From positions 1 to 64,000 of the forward strand of contig NZ_FQZV01000008.1 of assembly GCF_900142145.1 (NCBI RefSeq): 64,000 nt of DNA, written 5' to 3'. The notes below the pieces were generated by a model. That model did no database searches. It was not told the DNA's origin and saw nothing but the letters and a program-made list of their open reading frames with translations. The position numbers were made by a program, and so were the translations under genes. Source of the stretch: Geosporobacter subterraneus DSM 17957. GTDB lineage: Bacteria; Bacillota; Clostridia; Peptostreptococcales; Thermotaleaceae. Each line of letters begins with the position of its first letter. Position 1 is the first letter of the stretch. This document shows positions 26,374 to 35,103 of the stretch, piece by piece.

Positions 26374-27444
26374 TTACTCTGTTGGTGGCTGTGTTTTTGT
26401 TACCTCGTTAAATTTCTCAACTAAATTCTTTCTATTTTTACCTGCCCAATCAAAATCGTAATCAATCAGTTTTGTATCCTTCAATACCATTGCTTCTTCT
26501 GGCGGTATTGCATCAGGATTCGTCAAAAATTGGAAAGATCCAACAGTGCTTCCTAATTCTTGTGCTTCCTTTGTAAGTGCCCAATCCACAAACATTTGTG
26601 CTGCTTCTTGGTCTGGACCATTAGCGAGTATAGCAACACCACCGATTTCGTAACCAGTACCCTCGGCAGGCGCTGAAATAACGATATCTTTAAAACCTTC
26701 CAAACGGTATTTGATAGCATCATGAAGGAATGTAATACCAATTGGAATTTCCTTTAGTCCTACCATTCTGCCAGGGGCTGTACCGGATTTTGTATATTGG
26801 CGAATTTGACCATTAAGCTTTTGCATATATTCGAAGCCTGCTTCTTCACCCTTTAGCTGAACGATTGTAGCTAGCATCGTATATGCTGTTCCTGATGACC
26901 CTGGGTGAGCCGTTACAATTTGTCCTTTGAACTCCGGCTTTAAAAGATCATCCCAAGACTTTGGGATTTCTAAGCCTTTCTCTTCGAACCATTCCTTATC
27001 ACAGACGAAACCAAGATATCCAGAGTAGATACCTGTCCAGTAACCATCGGGATCCTTATATTTGTCCGGGAATTTTTCTGCATTTGGAGATTTGTATGGT
27101 ACAAGCAGTCCTTCTTCCATAGAAGCGATATATGCATCCACTGGACCGCCGAACCATACACTGGCTGTCATATTGTCCTTTTCAGCACGAATTCTAGCCA
27201 GTGTTTCACCACTACTCATACGAACAAACTCTGTCTTTACACCGGTTTGCTTTTCAAACTCTTTCGTTGCTGCTATTGCATGATCTTCCATTAATCCCGC
27301 ATAAATAGTTAATTTGAGGTCCTTCTTCTCTGGAGCTGCATCTGTAGATCCCGCCGGACTTTTCGCCGGACTGCATGCTGATAACATCAAGGCCATCATT
27401 AGAATAACAGTAAGTAATATACTTGGCTTTCTAGACATCCCCAT
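26374..27444 (-). CDS. Iron-type ABC transporter substrate-binding lipoprotein 2
   Basis: 356 residues, lipobox MLSAC (Cys about 24), ATG 27444 behind AGGAGG. Same architecture as the 21601-22623 protein: LTIYAGLMEDHAIAATKEFEK, SVWFGGPVDAYIAS, DPDGYWTGIYSGYLG, GTGYEIGGVAILA. First gene of the transporter cluster, so it is the main binding protein; the second copy may have a different affinity or substrate. Confidence 0.9.
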   Translation of the reverse strand: MGMSRKPSILLTVILMMALMLSACSPAKSPAGSTDAAPEKKDLKLTIYAGLMEDHAIAATKEFEKQTGVKTEFVRMSSGETLARIRAEKDNMTASVWFGGPVDAYIASMEEGLLVPYKSPNAEKFPDKYKDPDGYWTGIYSGYLGFVCDKEWFEEKGLEIPKSWDDLLKPEFKGQIVTAHPGSSGTAYTMLATIVQLKGEEAGFEYMQKLNGQIRQYTKSGTAPGRMVGLKEIPIGITFLHDAIKYRLEGFKDIVISAPAEGTGYEIGGVAILANGPDQEAAQMFVDWALTKEAQELGSTVGSFQFLTNPDAIPPEEAMVLKDTKLIDYDFDWAGKNRKNLVEKFNEVTKTQPPTE

Positions 27445-27556
27445 TCCTCCTTGTTTGATTACACTTTTTCAAATTTGCTTAGGGTATGATATTGAGAAAG
27501 TGCATATTTTTATTTCAATTTAATTTTACTAGATCCAACAGGTTGAAAGCGATACC

Positions 27557-27616
27557 ATCTATTTGCCACTTTAAGTGGCAAAAAAAGAGTATCTCCAATA
27601 ATAAAGATACTCTTCT
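27557..27616 (-). terminator. Two stacked hairpins after the PTS IIC gene
   Basis: Minus strand: AAGAGTATCT / AGATACTCTT followed by T7 (27584-27613) terminates the PTS operon. Next to it, TTTGCCACTT / AAGTGGCAAA (27558-27577), followed on the plus strand by A7, lies toward the ABC transporter. Confidence 0.8.
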
Positions 27617-27628
27617 AAAATCACATCG

Positions 27629-28909
27629 TTACAATATGAGGTCTAATATCCATTTGGTTATAAATCCCATGACTGCAAAATCCGAGTCCCCAAATGTCGC
27701 TCGAACGTATCCAAGACCCGATAATATGGGAATTAGAAAGTAGGGTAAGAAAGTAATTAAGAATCCGTGAACCAAGCAGGCTGCCACTAGCCCCTTTTTC
27801 CTGCCAATTTTGTATGCGATTACACCAGCCGCCCCCCCTGAAAAAAAATGGGTTACAATTCCGGGAATGATAATCGTATACTGGTTGGATTGAATGACTA
27901 AAAGCAGCATGGCTGACAAGCCGCCGGCTAAACTAAATAAAAATCCAAAAATAGATGCAATCGGTGCATAGGGAAATAATATAGGGCAATCTAGTGCCGG
28001 GATTCCATTGGGAACAATCTTTTCACTGATTCCCTGAAAGGCCGGTACAATCTCCGATAACAGCATTCGAACTCCCATAAGTATAATATATACTCCTGCT
28101 GCAAACCAGATGGCCTGCATAACAGCGATAACAAAAGGAGGACGGGCCAGAAACAGCTCTCCCATGGTTTCACGGCCTACGAAAAATCCTGCTAATAAAA
28201 ATAGTACAAACATGAAGAGTGTGGTAGATAAAATATGATCCTGAAAAAGCACTTGAAATCTCTTCAAATTTCGGGGAGATGCCTCCTTTTCTTCTATATT
28301 TTCGGATTGGAAAAAAGAAGCGACTAAACCTGCAATTACAAAGCCAAAGCTATTAAAATGTCCGACTGCAACCGAATTATTATTTGTTATTCTTCGAACA
28401 AAAGGCTGTGCAATAGCAGGTCCTATTGACATGGCACTGGCCAATAGGAGCGAACCCAGAAATATTACTTTCCACTTGCTTAAAGATGATACTGCCAGTA
28501 CGGCGGCTAGCATAGAAGCCATAAATAACATATGGTGACCGGTTAAGAAAACATATTTCAATGGGCTCCATCTTGCGATGCATAGATGGGCAACCATTCC
28601 AAACAGCATAATCCACGCTATATAATTGCCATAATTAATCTGTGCCAGCGCAACAATAATCTCATTGTGGGGGATAATACCAATTACTTGAAAACCTCTC
28701 TGTATCAATAAAGAGAGATTCCCTAGAGACACGCCTGCAGCGGAGGCACCAATTTGAATGAGAATATAACCCAGAATGGTTTTTATAGTTCCCTGGATTA
28801 CTCTTTCAAGAGCTTGCCTTTGCAGAATAAGCCCCACCCATGCAATCATTCCAAGCACAAATGCCGGTTCTCCAAGTACGCCCCTGCTGATTCCATCTAA
28901 AAAATTCAT
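27629..28909 (-). CDS. PTS IIC, ascorbate (UlaA/SgaT) family
   Basis: 426 residues from ATG 28909, overlapping the IIB stop (ATGA). About ten membrane helices. UlaA-family landmarks: QRGFQVIGIIPHNE, FLTGHHMLF, and EIVPAFQGISEKIVPN(G)IPALDCPI(L)FPYAP (here with IVPNGIPALDCP). Imports a sugar or sugar acid with phosphorylation; the ligand is unknown. No ascorbate-6-phosphate pathway genes are present. Confidence 0.9.
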   Translation of the reverse strand: MNFLDGISRGVLGEPAFVLGMIAWVGLILQRQALERVIQGTIKTILGYILIQIGASAAGVSLGNLSLLIQRGFQVIGIIPHNEIIVALAQINYGNYIAWIMLFGMVAHLCIARWSPLKYVFLTGHHMLFMASMLAAVLAVSSLSKWKVIFLGSLLLASAMSIGPAIAQPFVRRITNNNSVAVGHFNSFGFVIAGLVASFFQSENIEEKEASPRNLKRFQVLFQDHILSTTLFMFVLFLLAGFFVGRETMGELFLARPPFVIAVMQAIWFAAGVYIILMGVRMLLSEIVPAFQGISEKIVPNGIPALDCPILFPYAPIASIFGFLFSLAGGLSAMLLLVIQSNQYTIIIPGIVTHFFSGGAAGVIAYKIGRKKGLVAACLVHGFLITFLPYFLIPILSGLGYVRATFGDSDFAVMGFITKWILDLIL

Positions 28910-29214
28910 CTTATCCCCTCTTTTTCCGTCAACCAACTCTGAATGGTTTCGCTGTTGAGCAGCTGCTGCTTGATGTACTGGCGGTTTACAATGTCCTCCA
29001 GTCGAATGATCTCAATTAAGCTATGCTCTGGAAGACAGTCAATAACTTGTTTTGCTCCTATAATCAAATCGGTTTCATAGAAATTTGCTGAACCTACATC
29101 AGCATGTTCTACTTTCACATTCAAGTTATTTTCCATAATGAATTTTTCCAGATAACCTCTCATGGCCAAGCTTGTCCCCAGGCCACTGGTACATACAACC
29201 AGTATCTTTTTCAT
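28906..29214 (-). CDS. PTS IIB, lactose/ascorbate type
   Basis: 102 residues from ATG 29214, overlapping the regulator's stop. The P-loop CTSGLGTSLAMRGYL begins with the phosphorylated Cys at about residue 8. Passes phosphate from a IIA domain to the incoming sugar. In this operon the only IIA domain is in the regulator. Confidence 0.9.
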   Translation of the reverse strand: MKKILVVCTSGLGTSLAMRGYLEKFIMENNLNVKVEHADVGSANFYETDLIIGAKQVIDCLPEHSLIEIIRLEDIVNRQYIKQQLLNSETIQSWLTEKEGIR

Positions 29215-31322
29215 ATGCATCGTAAAGATCCCTCTCTTCGTTCAAACCATTCGTAAATCTCTTCAGTTTGATGAGTATTCTTTAATAGGGTCAAAAAAGA
29301 TTCATCATTGAGCGCATCAATTAAAAGAGCCAGCGCTTCAACATGCTTTTCATTATCTTCAGCCGCAAGGGTTATCATCAGCCATACGGGTACTCCTACT
29401 TCCTTCGACACAAAGGCTCGCTTAAAGGTTGTCAGGCTAAATCCCGTACCCCAAACTCCCGTTTCATTCGCTGCATGAGGGAAAATGACACCTTCTGTAA
29501 TAACAAAATGGTGGTTTGGATTTCTTAACATTTGAATCAATTTGTCTTCATATTCAATGCCAACGATACCTCTTTTCTTTAAGGATCCTGTACCAAGTCG
29601 AATCATCTCCTCCACTGTGGCGGGTGTGTCTGCCTGCAATTGTATAGCTTCCTTAGGCAGCAGCTGGGTAAGTTTCCATGGCTCACCATTATCCTGTGAA
29701 TAAAGGTGGGTACCTTCAAAAAACTGGATAAGGTCTCTTGTTAGTGCACTACGATTCTTTATATCTGCATTTCTCTCGATCAGTTTCATTATTTCATGGA
29801 TCTTACGATGTACATGTGGTTCTCTGCCACCCTTTTGAACAGTCAAGCCCAGTAGAGATATAACCCGTTTTTCATCTTCTTCCATTAGAAGAGGGGATAC
29901 CTTAAGCCAAGTAATTGGCAGATTAAAATAGATATCAATGGTGGAAATAATCAGATCCACATCTTCGATAGTTAAATCCTTTAAATCTTTATAAGAACAT
30001 TTTTTTACAATATTTATCTCCGGATCAATATCCAAAAGTCTTCTTTGTAAAATATTAACCGTTCCCAGTCCTGAACTGCATACAATAGCAACGCGCTTTT
30101 TCGGTGCTGACGGTAATGGCTGTTGTATGCCGGCCCCAATGTGCATGGCAATATAACTGACCTCCTGCTCATCAAACTGTATTCCCTTCGGTGCCAGAAT
30201 AATATTTGTAATGTCCACAATTGTATCCAGCAGCAAACGATAATTTTTTTGCAGTTCAGAAAAAAGTGGATTATAAATCTTTATACCATATTTTGCACGA
30301 TATATGGCAGGCTTCAAGTGCATTGCCAGGCTTTCTATAATCTGGTCACTGGCTAACAGCGGCATTTCAAAGGTTTTTTCTGCCTCTATAACAATCTGTT
30401 TAGCAAGAATCAGGCACGCCTCATCTTCCTGGTCTTTCTGATACTCCTTTTGAGCTGTTAATATATGCTGTGTGATATAACCGATTTCTGATAAAGGCAT
30501 ATGAATCTGAAAATAAGGTTCTATTCGCAACTTAACTACCTTTTCTGCTACTTTAAACTCTTCTGTCTGACTAAGTTCATTTAGGAGCACTTCATCCATG
30601 GCCATAAAATACTCTTTCATCAATCTTTCCATGGATAAATACATATGTAAAATAAGTGCAACATAACCGTTATCTGAGAAAGTAATGGATAGGATTTGCT
30701 CTAACTCTGAAACAACCTCAAACAAATAATGCATGTCCTTAGGCTGGAACCATTCTTTCCATTGGAGTATATTCATAATTTTTGATTCTTCATTTAATAG
30801 ATAGTCCAGAATTTTCTCTCCTGGAGTTTCTTCCTTCAGTAAATACAGATAAGCTTTTCGCTTATAAAACTCCCTTCCCAAAACCTTAACCTTTCCCTTT
30901 TCTCGCACAAGCTTGAGGTGCTGTTGTTTAAACCAACTCTTTAGTTCATTTAAATCTCCTACCAAGGTTTTATTGCTAATTTTGAATACTTCCAGGAGTT
31001 CTTCAAAGTTTATTTCCGTGTTTTCCAATAGTGCCTTTGCAATTTCTTTAGCACGACTTTCAGGGGACAAGTATTCTGTATCTAGATCTAAGAAACTATG
31101 CAGCTGTTCTAACTGATCACTGCTTAGCTCTAACTTCAAACCATGCTTCCGGTGACGAATAAAAAGAATTTCTTTTCTTTTTAAACTAGACTCCAGCGTA
31201 AGAATATCATGGCGTATTGTTCTATGGGAAACGTCATATTGCTTTGCCAGCTGTTCTACCGTTATAAAATCCTGATATTGAACTAATTGTTCCAGTATTT
31301 TTCTTTGTCTGCTAGAAATCAT
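29211..31322 (-). CDS. PRD transcriptional regulator with C-terminal EIIA domain
   Basis: 703 residues from ATG 31322 behind AGAGGTG. Order: N-terminal helix-turn-helix (IL..QDFITVEQLAKQYDVSHRTIRHD), second HTH (about 90-150), two PRD domains (about 185-390; each PRD should carry His for PTS phosphorylation), a IIB-like domain (VAIVCSSGLGTVNIL, about 410-424) and an EIIA domain (about 560-700) whose active His is in VIFPHAANETGV. Regulators of this LicR/ManR kind activate their own operon when PTS sugar is present. The operon has no separate IIA gene. Confidence 0.9.
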   Translation of the reverse strand: MISSRQRKILEQLVQYQDFITVEQLAKQYDVSHRTIRHDILTLESSLKRKEILFIRHRKHGLKLELSSDQLEQLHSFLDLDTEYLSPESRAKEIAKALLENTEINFEELLEVFKISNKTLVGDLNELKSWFKQQHLKLVREKGKVKVLGREFYKRKAYLYLLKEETPGEKILDYLLNEESKIMNILQWKEWFQPKDMHYLFEVVSELEQILSITFSDNGYVALILHMYLSMERLMKEYFMAMDEVLLNELSQTEEFKVAEKVVKLRIEPYFQIHMPLSEIGYITQHILTAQKEYQKDQEDEACLILAKQIVIEAEKTFEMPLLASDQIIESLAMHLKPAIYRAKYGIKIYNPLFSELQKNYRLLLDTIVDITNIILAPKGIQFDEQEVSYIAMHIGAGIQQPLPSAPKKRVAIVCSSGLGTVNILQRRLLDIDPEINIVKKCSYKDLKDLTIEDVDLIISTIDIYFNLPITWLKVSPLLMEEDEKRVISLLGLTVQKGGREPHVHRKIHEIMKLIERNADIKNRSALTRDLIQFFEGTHLYSQDNGEPWKLTQLLPKEAIQLQADTPATVEEMIRLGTGSLKKRGIVGIEYEDKLIQMLRNPNHHFVITEGVIFPHAANETGVWGTGFSLTTFKRAFVSKEVGVPVWLMITLAAEDNEKHVEALALLIDALNDESFLTLLKNTHQTEEIYEWFERREGSLRCI

Positions 31323-31400
31323 AGATACCACCTCTGCCGGAAAGTTCTTATTATAATTATAGCATACTATTCTCTTATGGATTTCTACAATTTGCTACAT

Positions 31401-31440
31401 GAAAAGGCAGTCACTCCCATAATGTGACGGCCTTTAAGGG
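31401..31440 (-). terminator. Terminator of the ftsEX operon
   Basis: AAAGGC.GTCAC / GTGAC.GCCTTT stem (one mismatch each side), T-rich on the minus strand, between ftsX and the PRD regulator's upstream region. Confidence 0.7.
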
Positions 31441-31508
31441 CTTGTCTGTTCAAATATCCTGCTGCCATAACTTATGTATCATATATTGGCACAATAAGCC
31501 TAGGTACA

Positions 31509-32396
31509 TTAATTTCCCTTTTCTGACGATAACCCCACCAAACTGCCGGTCAATCCTAATCCTATGCTTAATAAGATTATTAGAGCAGCCAGTTTCCTTG
31601 CGAACGCGGCAAAGGGCGGCAATGGTATAAAGGGCAATGGACCCGCCATTTGAGCATATATCTGATTTAGTACTAAATGAGACATGGATGCTGCTACTAG
31701 TCCGCCAGATAAAGTCAACAGTATTCCTACAATTAAAAAGGGCAGCCCAATAAAGCTTTCAGGAGCACCCAGCAATCTTAAGGTGTTTATTTGCTCTCTA
31801 TTATTGTAAATCTCCAGACGAATCATATGTGAAACAATCACCAATGTAGAAATGCCCACCGCAACTGCAGCCAAATATCCTGAAAACTCCAGTACCCTCG
31901 ACAGGCTTCGCAGGCGTTCTAAAATCTCTTGGTTATCCCGAACATAGGCTACATCCTGCGTAGAAGTTAGTTTTTCCAATATGGAGGTAATTTGTTCCAG
32001 ATGAATTTTTACCTCTATGAAAGGATTAAATGGGTTATCTTCAAAGAATTCCAATACACGGGCTTCTTCTCCAAGGATTTCTTCCATCCTTGCATAGGCT
32101 TCCTTTTCATCAACCAACCTTACCTCTCGTACGCCTTCTATACTCCCGATACCCTTAATTAAATCCTGTAAGTCAGCTGCATTAAGGCTTTCGTCAAAAT
32201 AGACGTTGATCTCAGCCTCTCCCTGAATGACCTCTATCACATCTATACTGATCCACCATCCGGCAACCACCATGGCCAGAATAAAGAAAATAAGTCCTGT
32301 ACTAATCAGAGAGACCATGTTCGACAACAGGTTTAATCGAACAATTGTTTTTGCTTCTCTAAAAAAATAACCTATATTATGTAAAAGATTTGTCAT
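31509..32396 (-). CDS. ftsX: Cell-division ABC permease FtsX
   Basis: 295 residues: one N-terminal helix, an extracellular domain (about 60-170, YFDESLNAADLQDLIKGI, ...FNPFIEVKI) and three C-terminal helices with RLEIYNNREQINTLRLLGAPESFI (split) coupling motif. FtsX forms a complex with FtsE and switches on peptidoglycan hydrolases outside the membrane. One base separates it from ftsE. Confidence 0.9.
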   Translation of the reverse strand: MTNLLHNIGYFFREAKTIVRLNLLSNMVSLISTGLIFFILAMVVAGWWISIDVIEVIQGEAEINVYFDESLNAADLQDLIKGIGSIEGVREVRLVDEKEAYARMEEILGEEARVLEFFEDNPFNPFIEVKIHLEQITSILEKLTSTQDVAYVRDNQEILERLRSLSRVLEFSGYLAAVAVGISTLVIVSHMIRLEIYNNREQINTLRLLGAPESFIGLPFLIVGILLTLSGGLVAASMSHLVLNQIYAQMAGPLPFIPLPPFAAFARKLAALIILLSIGLGLTGSLVGLSSEKGN

Positions 32397-32397
32397 T

Positions 32398-33072
32398 TTA
32401 AACGCTTCCCAGCCTTTCCCAGCATATACTTCCTGTTTCCATCTGAAGCAGCTTTCCCTCTGTACTGCTGTCTATCAAATGTGTTGCATGAGTCGTGATT
32501 ATGATCGCCGTCTTTTCGTCCTTAAGAGAAGTTAATAGGTCCATGATATTTAACGCATTTTCTACATCCAGGTTCCCTGTTGGCTCATCGGCCAGTATGA
32601 GAGCAGGCTTTCTGGCTATTGCTCTAGCAATGGCTACCCGTTGGGTTTCTCCCCATGACAGGTTTTCAACATAGGCTAGAGATTTGTGCTCCAGTCCCAC
32701 CTTCGCTAATGCAATACAGGCATCTTCATAAATCTGCTTCGTGGGAAGGCCCAGAAAGCGCATGCCCATTACAACATTTTCTAAGGCAGTTCTACCCTTG
32801 ATCAACTTGAATTCTTGAAAAACCGGCCCCATCTGCATTCGCAGCTGCCGGATCACTGCAGCCTGATCTTTTGACATTGTCTGCCCCAATACCTGCAGGG
32901 AACCGCTGCTAGGGTACTCAATACCCATTAACAGCTTTAAAAAGCTGGTCTTTCCAGAACCGCTTGGACCAGTTATATACACGATTTCACCAGGTTCTAT
33001 CCTCAGACTGATATTTGTTAAAGCCGTCGTACCGTCAGGATATCTCAAACTTACATCCTTTGCTTCAATCAT
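32398..33072 (-). CDS. ftsE: Cell-division ABC ATPase FtsE
   Basis: 224 residues. Walker A GPSGSGKTSF (about 35-44), Walker B LILADEPTGNLD (about 159-170), H-loop ITTHATHL. The ABC signature reads LSWGETQRVAIARA instead of LSGGEQQRV; Trp replaces the second Gly of the ATP-contacting loop. This is unusual and could reduce or alter ATP hydrolysis; the ATPase may act mainly as a scaffold. Confidence 0.88.
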   Translation of the reverse strand: MIEAKDVSLRYPDGTTALTNISLRIEPGEIVYITGPSGSGKTSFLKLLMGIEYPSSGSLQVLGQTMSKDQAAVIRQLRMQMGPVFQEFKLIKGRTALENVVMGMRFLGLPTKQIYEDACIALAKVGLEHKSLAYVENLSWGETQRVAIARAIARKPALILADEPTGNLDVENALNIMDLLTSLKDEKTAIIITTHATHLIDSSTEGKLLQMETGSICWERLGSV

Positions 33073-33097
33073 GATAAGTCGCCTCCAAGAAAATGTA

Positions 33098-34219
33098 TTA
33101 AAAAATGATAGGTATAACCTTTAAAGTGAGCTTCTCTTCCAGGATTTCTACAGCGTGCAAAATATTCTTGCCAATTAGGGGCTTTAGATCTAATATTAAA
33201 TGAATATCCCGAAATAATGCTTCTAGTGCTCCAGCCTCCAAGGGCATTCCAAAAAATGTACCTTCTTCGACTGCAAATTCAATTCTGTTTCCCGCAAGAA
33301 TTGCAAAATTCCCTATTAGAAGCAGATTTTTTTCGGGTATTGTCATTTCAATCTTTCCAGGCAGAAATCGAAATGTCATCTCTGGAAGGCGGGGATTGGC
33401 CTTGATAATATCATTGAAGGTTTTCTCATCTATGGTTCCTGTAATGTTCATAAAAGTAATGGTTGTTTTTAATGCATCTGAGGGTATATTCCCTTCTTCA
33501 ACCACCTTCACAAACTCCTCTGCAACGGTTTCAAAAAAGCCTCCCAGCTCTTTGAATAGTTTTTGGAGGTTTGTCAGATATTCCTGGTAATAGGCTCTTT
33601 TCCCGGCTAAAGATGCGAGATAGCTCTCTTGACTTTCTATTAATTGTTCTTTCTTCTCCAATGCTACCCTTAACTCCTGTTGTTTTCCTTCTATGAACAG
33701 CATTTTTTCCGACAACCTCACCTTTTCCGCCGACAGCTTCCCTTTGCTTTCCTCCAAGGAAGTCAAAAGCTCACCGGTATTTCGTGTTAGGTCCCGAAAA
33801 GTGTTTATTCTTCTTAGAAAAACTGATAGATTATCGGATTCCAAAAGAATCTCAAGGAAAGATCCAGGTCCCTTTCTCTGATAGCTCTTTAATACCTGCT
33901 CCAGTACATCCCTTTTTCTTTCAAAGGCTGCCTCCTCCACTGCAATCGTATCTTCAAGGTTTTTTACTTCTTGATATATGGCTTTGATCTCCTGTCCGAT
34001 TTCCCCTTCTCTTCTCTTCATTTCCTCAATTTCCTGTGCTAGGAGAAAAAGGGTTTGTAAAACCTCCCGTTCCTCTTCAGAGATACCCTTCAGGTTTTGC
34101 TGTATCTCATCAAACGGATCTTCCTGTCCTGTTGCTATGTCGAAAAAACAAATCATAGAGAGCAAGGAAACAATGACACAGGATACCGCAAACAGTTTTA
34201 TTCTTTTAGTCTTAGGCAT
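33098..34219 (-). CDS. Exported coiled-coil FtsEX partner without a hydrolase domain
   Basis: 373 residues, signal peptide at 1-31 (..LLSMICFFDIATGQ). Residues about 38-230 are heptad-rich coiled coil broken by a PGSFLEILLESDNLSVFLRR hinge (split), just like the N-terminus of PcsB and CwlO, the peptidoglycan hydrolases worked by FtsEX. But the C-terminus is not NlpC/P60, CHAP or M23. It is a beta-rich segment (about 280-373; FRFLPGKIEMTIPEKNLLL..., GTFFGMPLEAGALEALF) that resembles LmeA/DUF2993-type domains. It may regulate a separate hydrolase. Transcribed ahead of ftsE (25-base gap). Confidence 0.75.
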   Translation of the reverse strand: MPKTKRIKLFAVSCVIVSLLSMICFFDIATGQEDPFDEIQQNLKGISEEEREVLQTLFLLAQEIEEMKRREGEIGQEIKAIYQEVKNLEDTIAVEEAAFERKRDVLEQVLKSYQRKGPGSFLEILLESDNLSVFLRRINTFRDLTRNTGELLTSLEESKGKLSAEKVRLSEKMLFIEGKQQELRVALEKKEQLIESQESYLASLAGKRAYYQEYLTNLQKLFKELGGFFETVAEEFVKVVEEGNIPSDALKTTITFMNITGTIDEKTFNDIIKANPRLPEMTFRFLPGKIEMTIPEKNLLLIGNFAILAGNRIEFAVEEGTFFGMPLEAGALEALFRDIHLILDLKPLIGKNILHAVEILEEKLTLKVIPIIF

Positions 34220-34263
34220 GAAGCAAATCTCCCCCTCTTAGCCAAGATGTCTCCTGTAGATTT

Positions 34264-34746
34264 TCAAAACATGAAACTTAGCTTTTTCGTTAGCCCATAT
34301 CCTTTTCTGTTCACCGCTTCTATTGCTTTCCCTTCCTTTGCTGCCCTTGCTGCTGATATCACCGCAAATCCCAGCTGCATGCAGTTTGATCTTGAATCTA
34401 TGATTTCAATCCTAGCTTCCGGATGTTTTTCTAAGATCATTTCTTTTACCAATTCACCGGTTGCTAGGGTCCCGCTCATTTCAGAAGATAAAAAGATACA
34501 GCATAAATCATCACCTTTTTCCACTACCTTCAGCATGGCATCATATAATTCCCCCACAGCGGGCTGAGAGGAAGTTGGAATCCCCTTTAAAGCCATTTTG
34601 CTGTAAAAGCTGTCATTATCAATATCCATCTCTCTAATGCTTTCATCTTCAAAGGCAATATTCAAGGATACCATTCGGATATCCAGTTCTTCTCTGATTT
34701 GCTCTTTTAAATAGCTGGTACTATCGGTTAATATTTTCACTGCCAT
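34264..34746 (-). pseudogene. Truncated DegV family protein
   Basis: 160 residues of a normally about 280-residue DegV (fatty-acid binding) protein. The N-terminal domain is good: MAVKILTDSTSYL, SSQPAVGELYDAM, FLSSEMSGTLATGELV, IEIIDSRSNCMQLGFAV. After about residue 145 the frame loses homology and stops. A one-base shift beyond gives FENLQETSWLRGGDLLHA, which looks like a decayed form of the family's LEYLRRGGRI strand. The FtsEX-partner ribosome site lies inside this remnant. Confidence 0.7.
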
Positions 34747-35007
34747 TTCTTTCGTCCTCCTTTGTCGGATTTTAATCCTCTGATAGAAAATATGGAGAAA
34801 AATTTTTCATATACCCATTATAAACTGAATCCATAGGCCTTGTAATTAGAATATTAATAAATTTTACAATTGTGGTAATAGAAATCTATTGAAAATAAGT
34901 TTTCACTCATTTAAAACACTTTCTTATATCACCTCGATAATCCGGCAATATTCTCGATAAAGTTTTTTCAATCTTATTGGAAAATTTCTGCTTTTATAGA
35001 AAGATAA

Positions 35008-35036
35008 TTGACAGAAAAAGAATAGAAGGATAAAAT
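35008..35036 (+). promoter_or_regulatory. prfC promoter
   Basis: TTGACA (35008-35013) and TAAAAT (35031-35036) with a 17-bp spacer. The rest of the 34747-35103 gap is AT-rich with no gene seen. Confidence 0.7.
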
Positions 35037-35103
35037 CTAAAAGGTTATACTAAAATAATTCCTGAAGGATTGAACACAATTTATAATAAAGGAAGAGGAA
35101 AAA

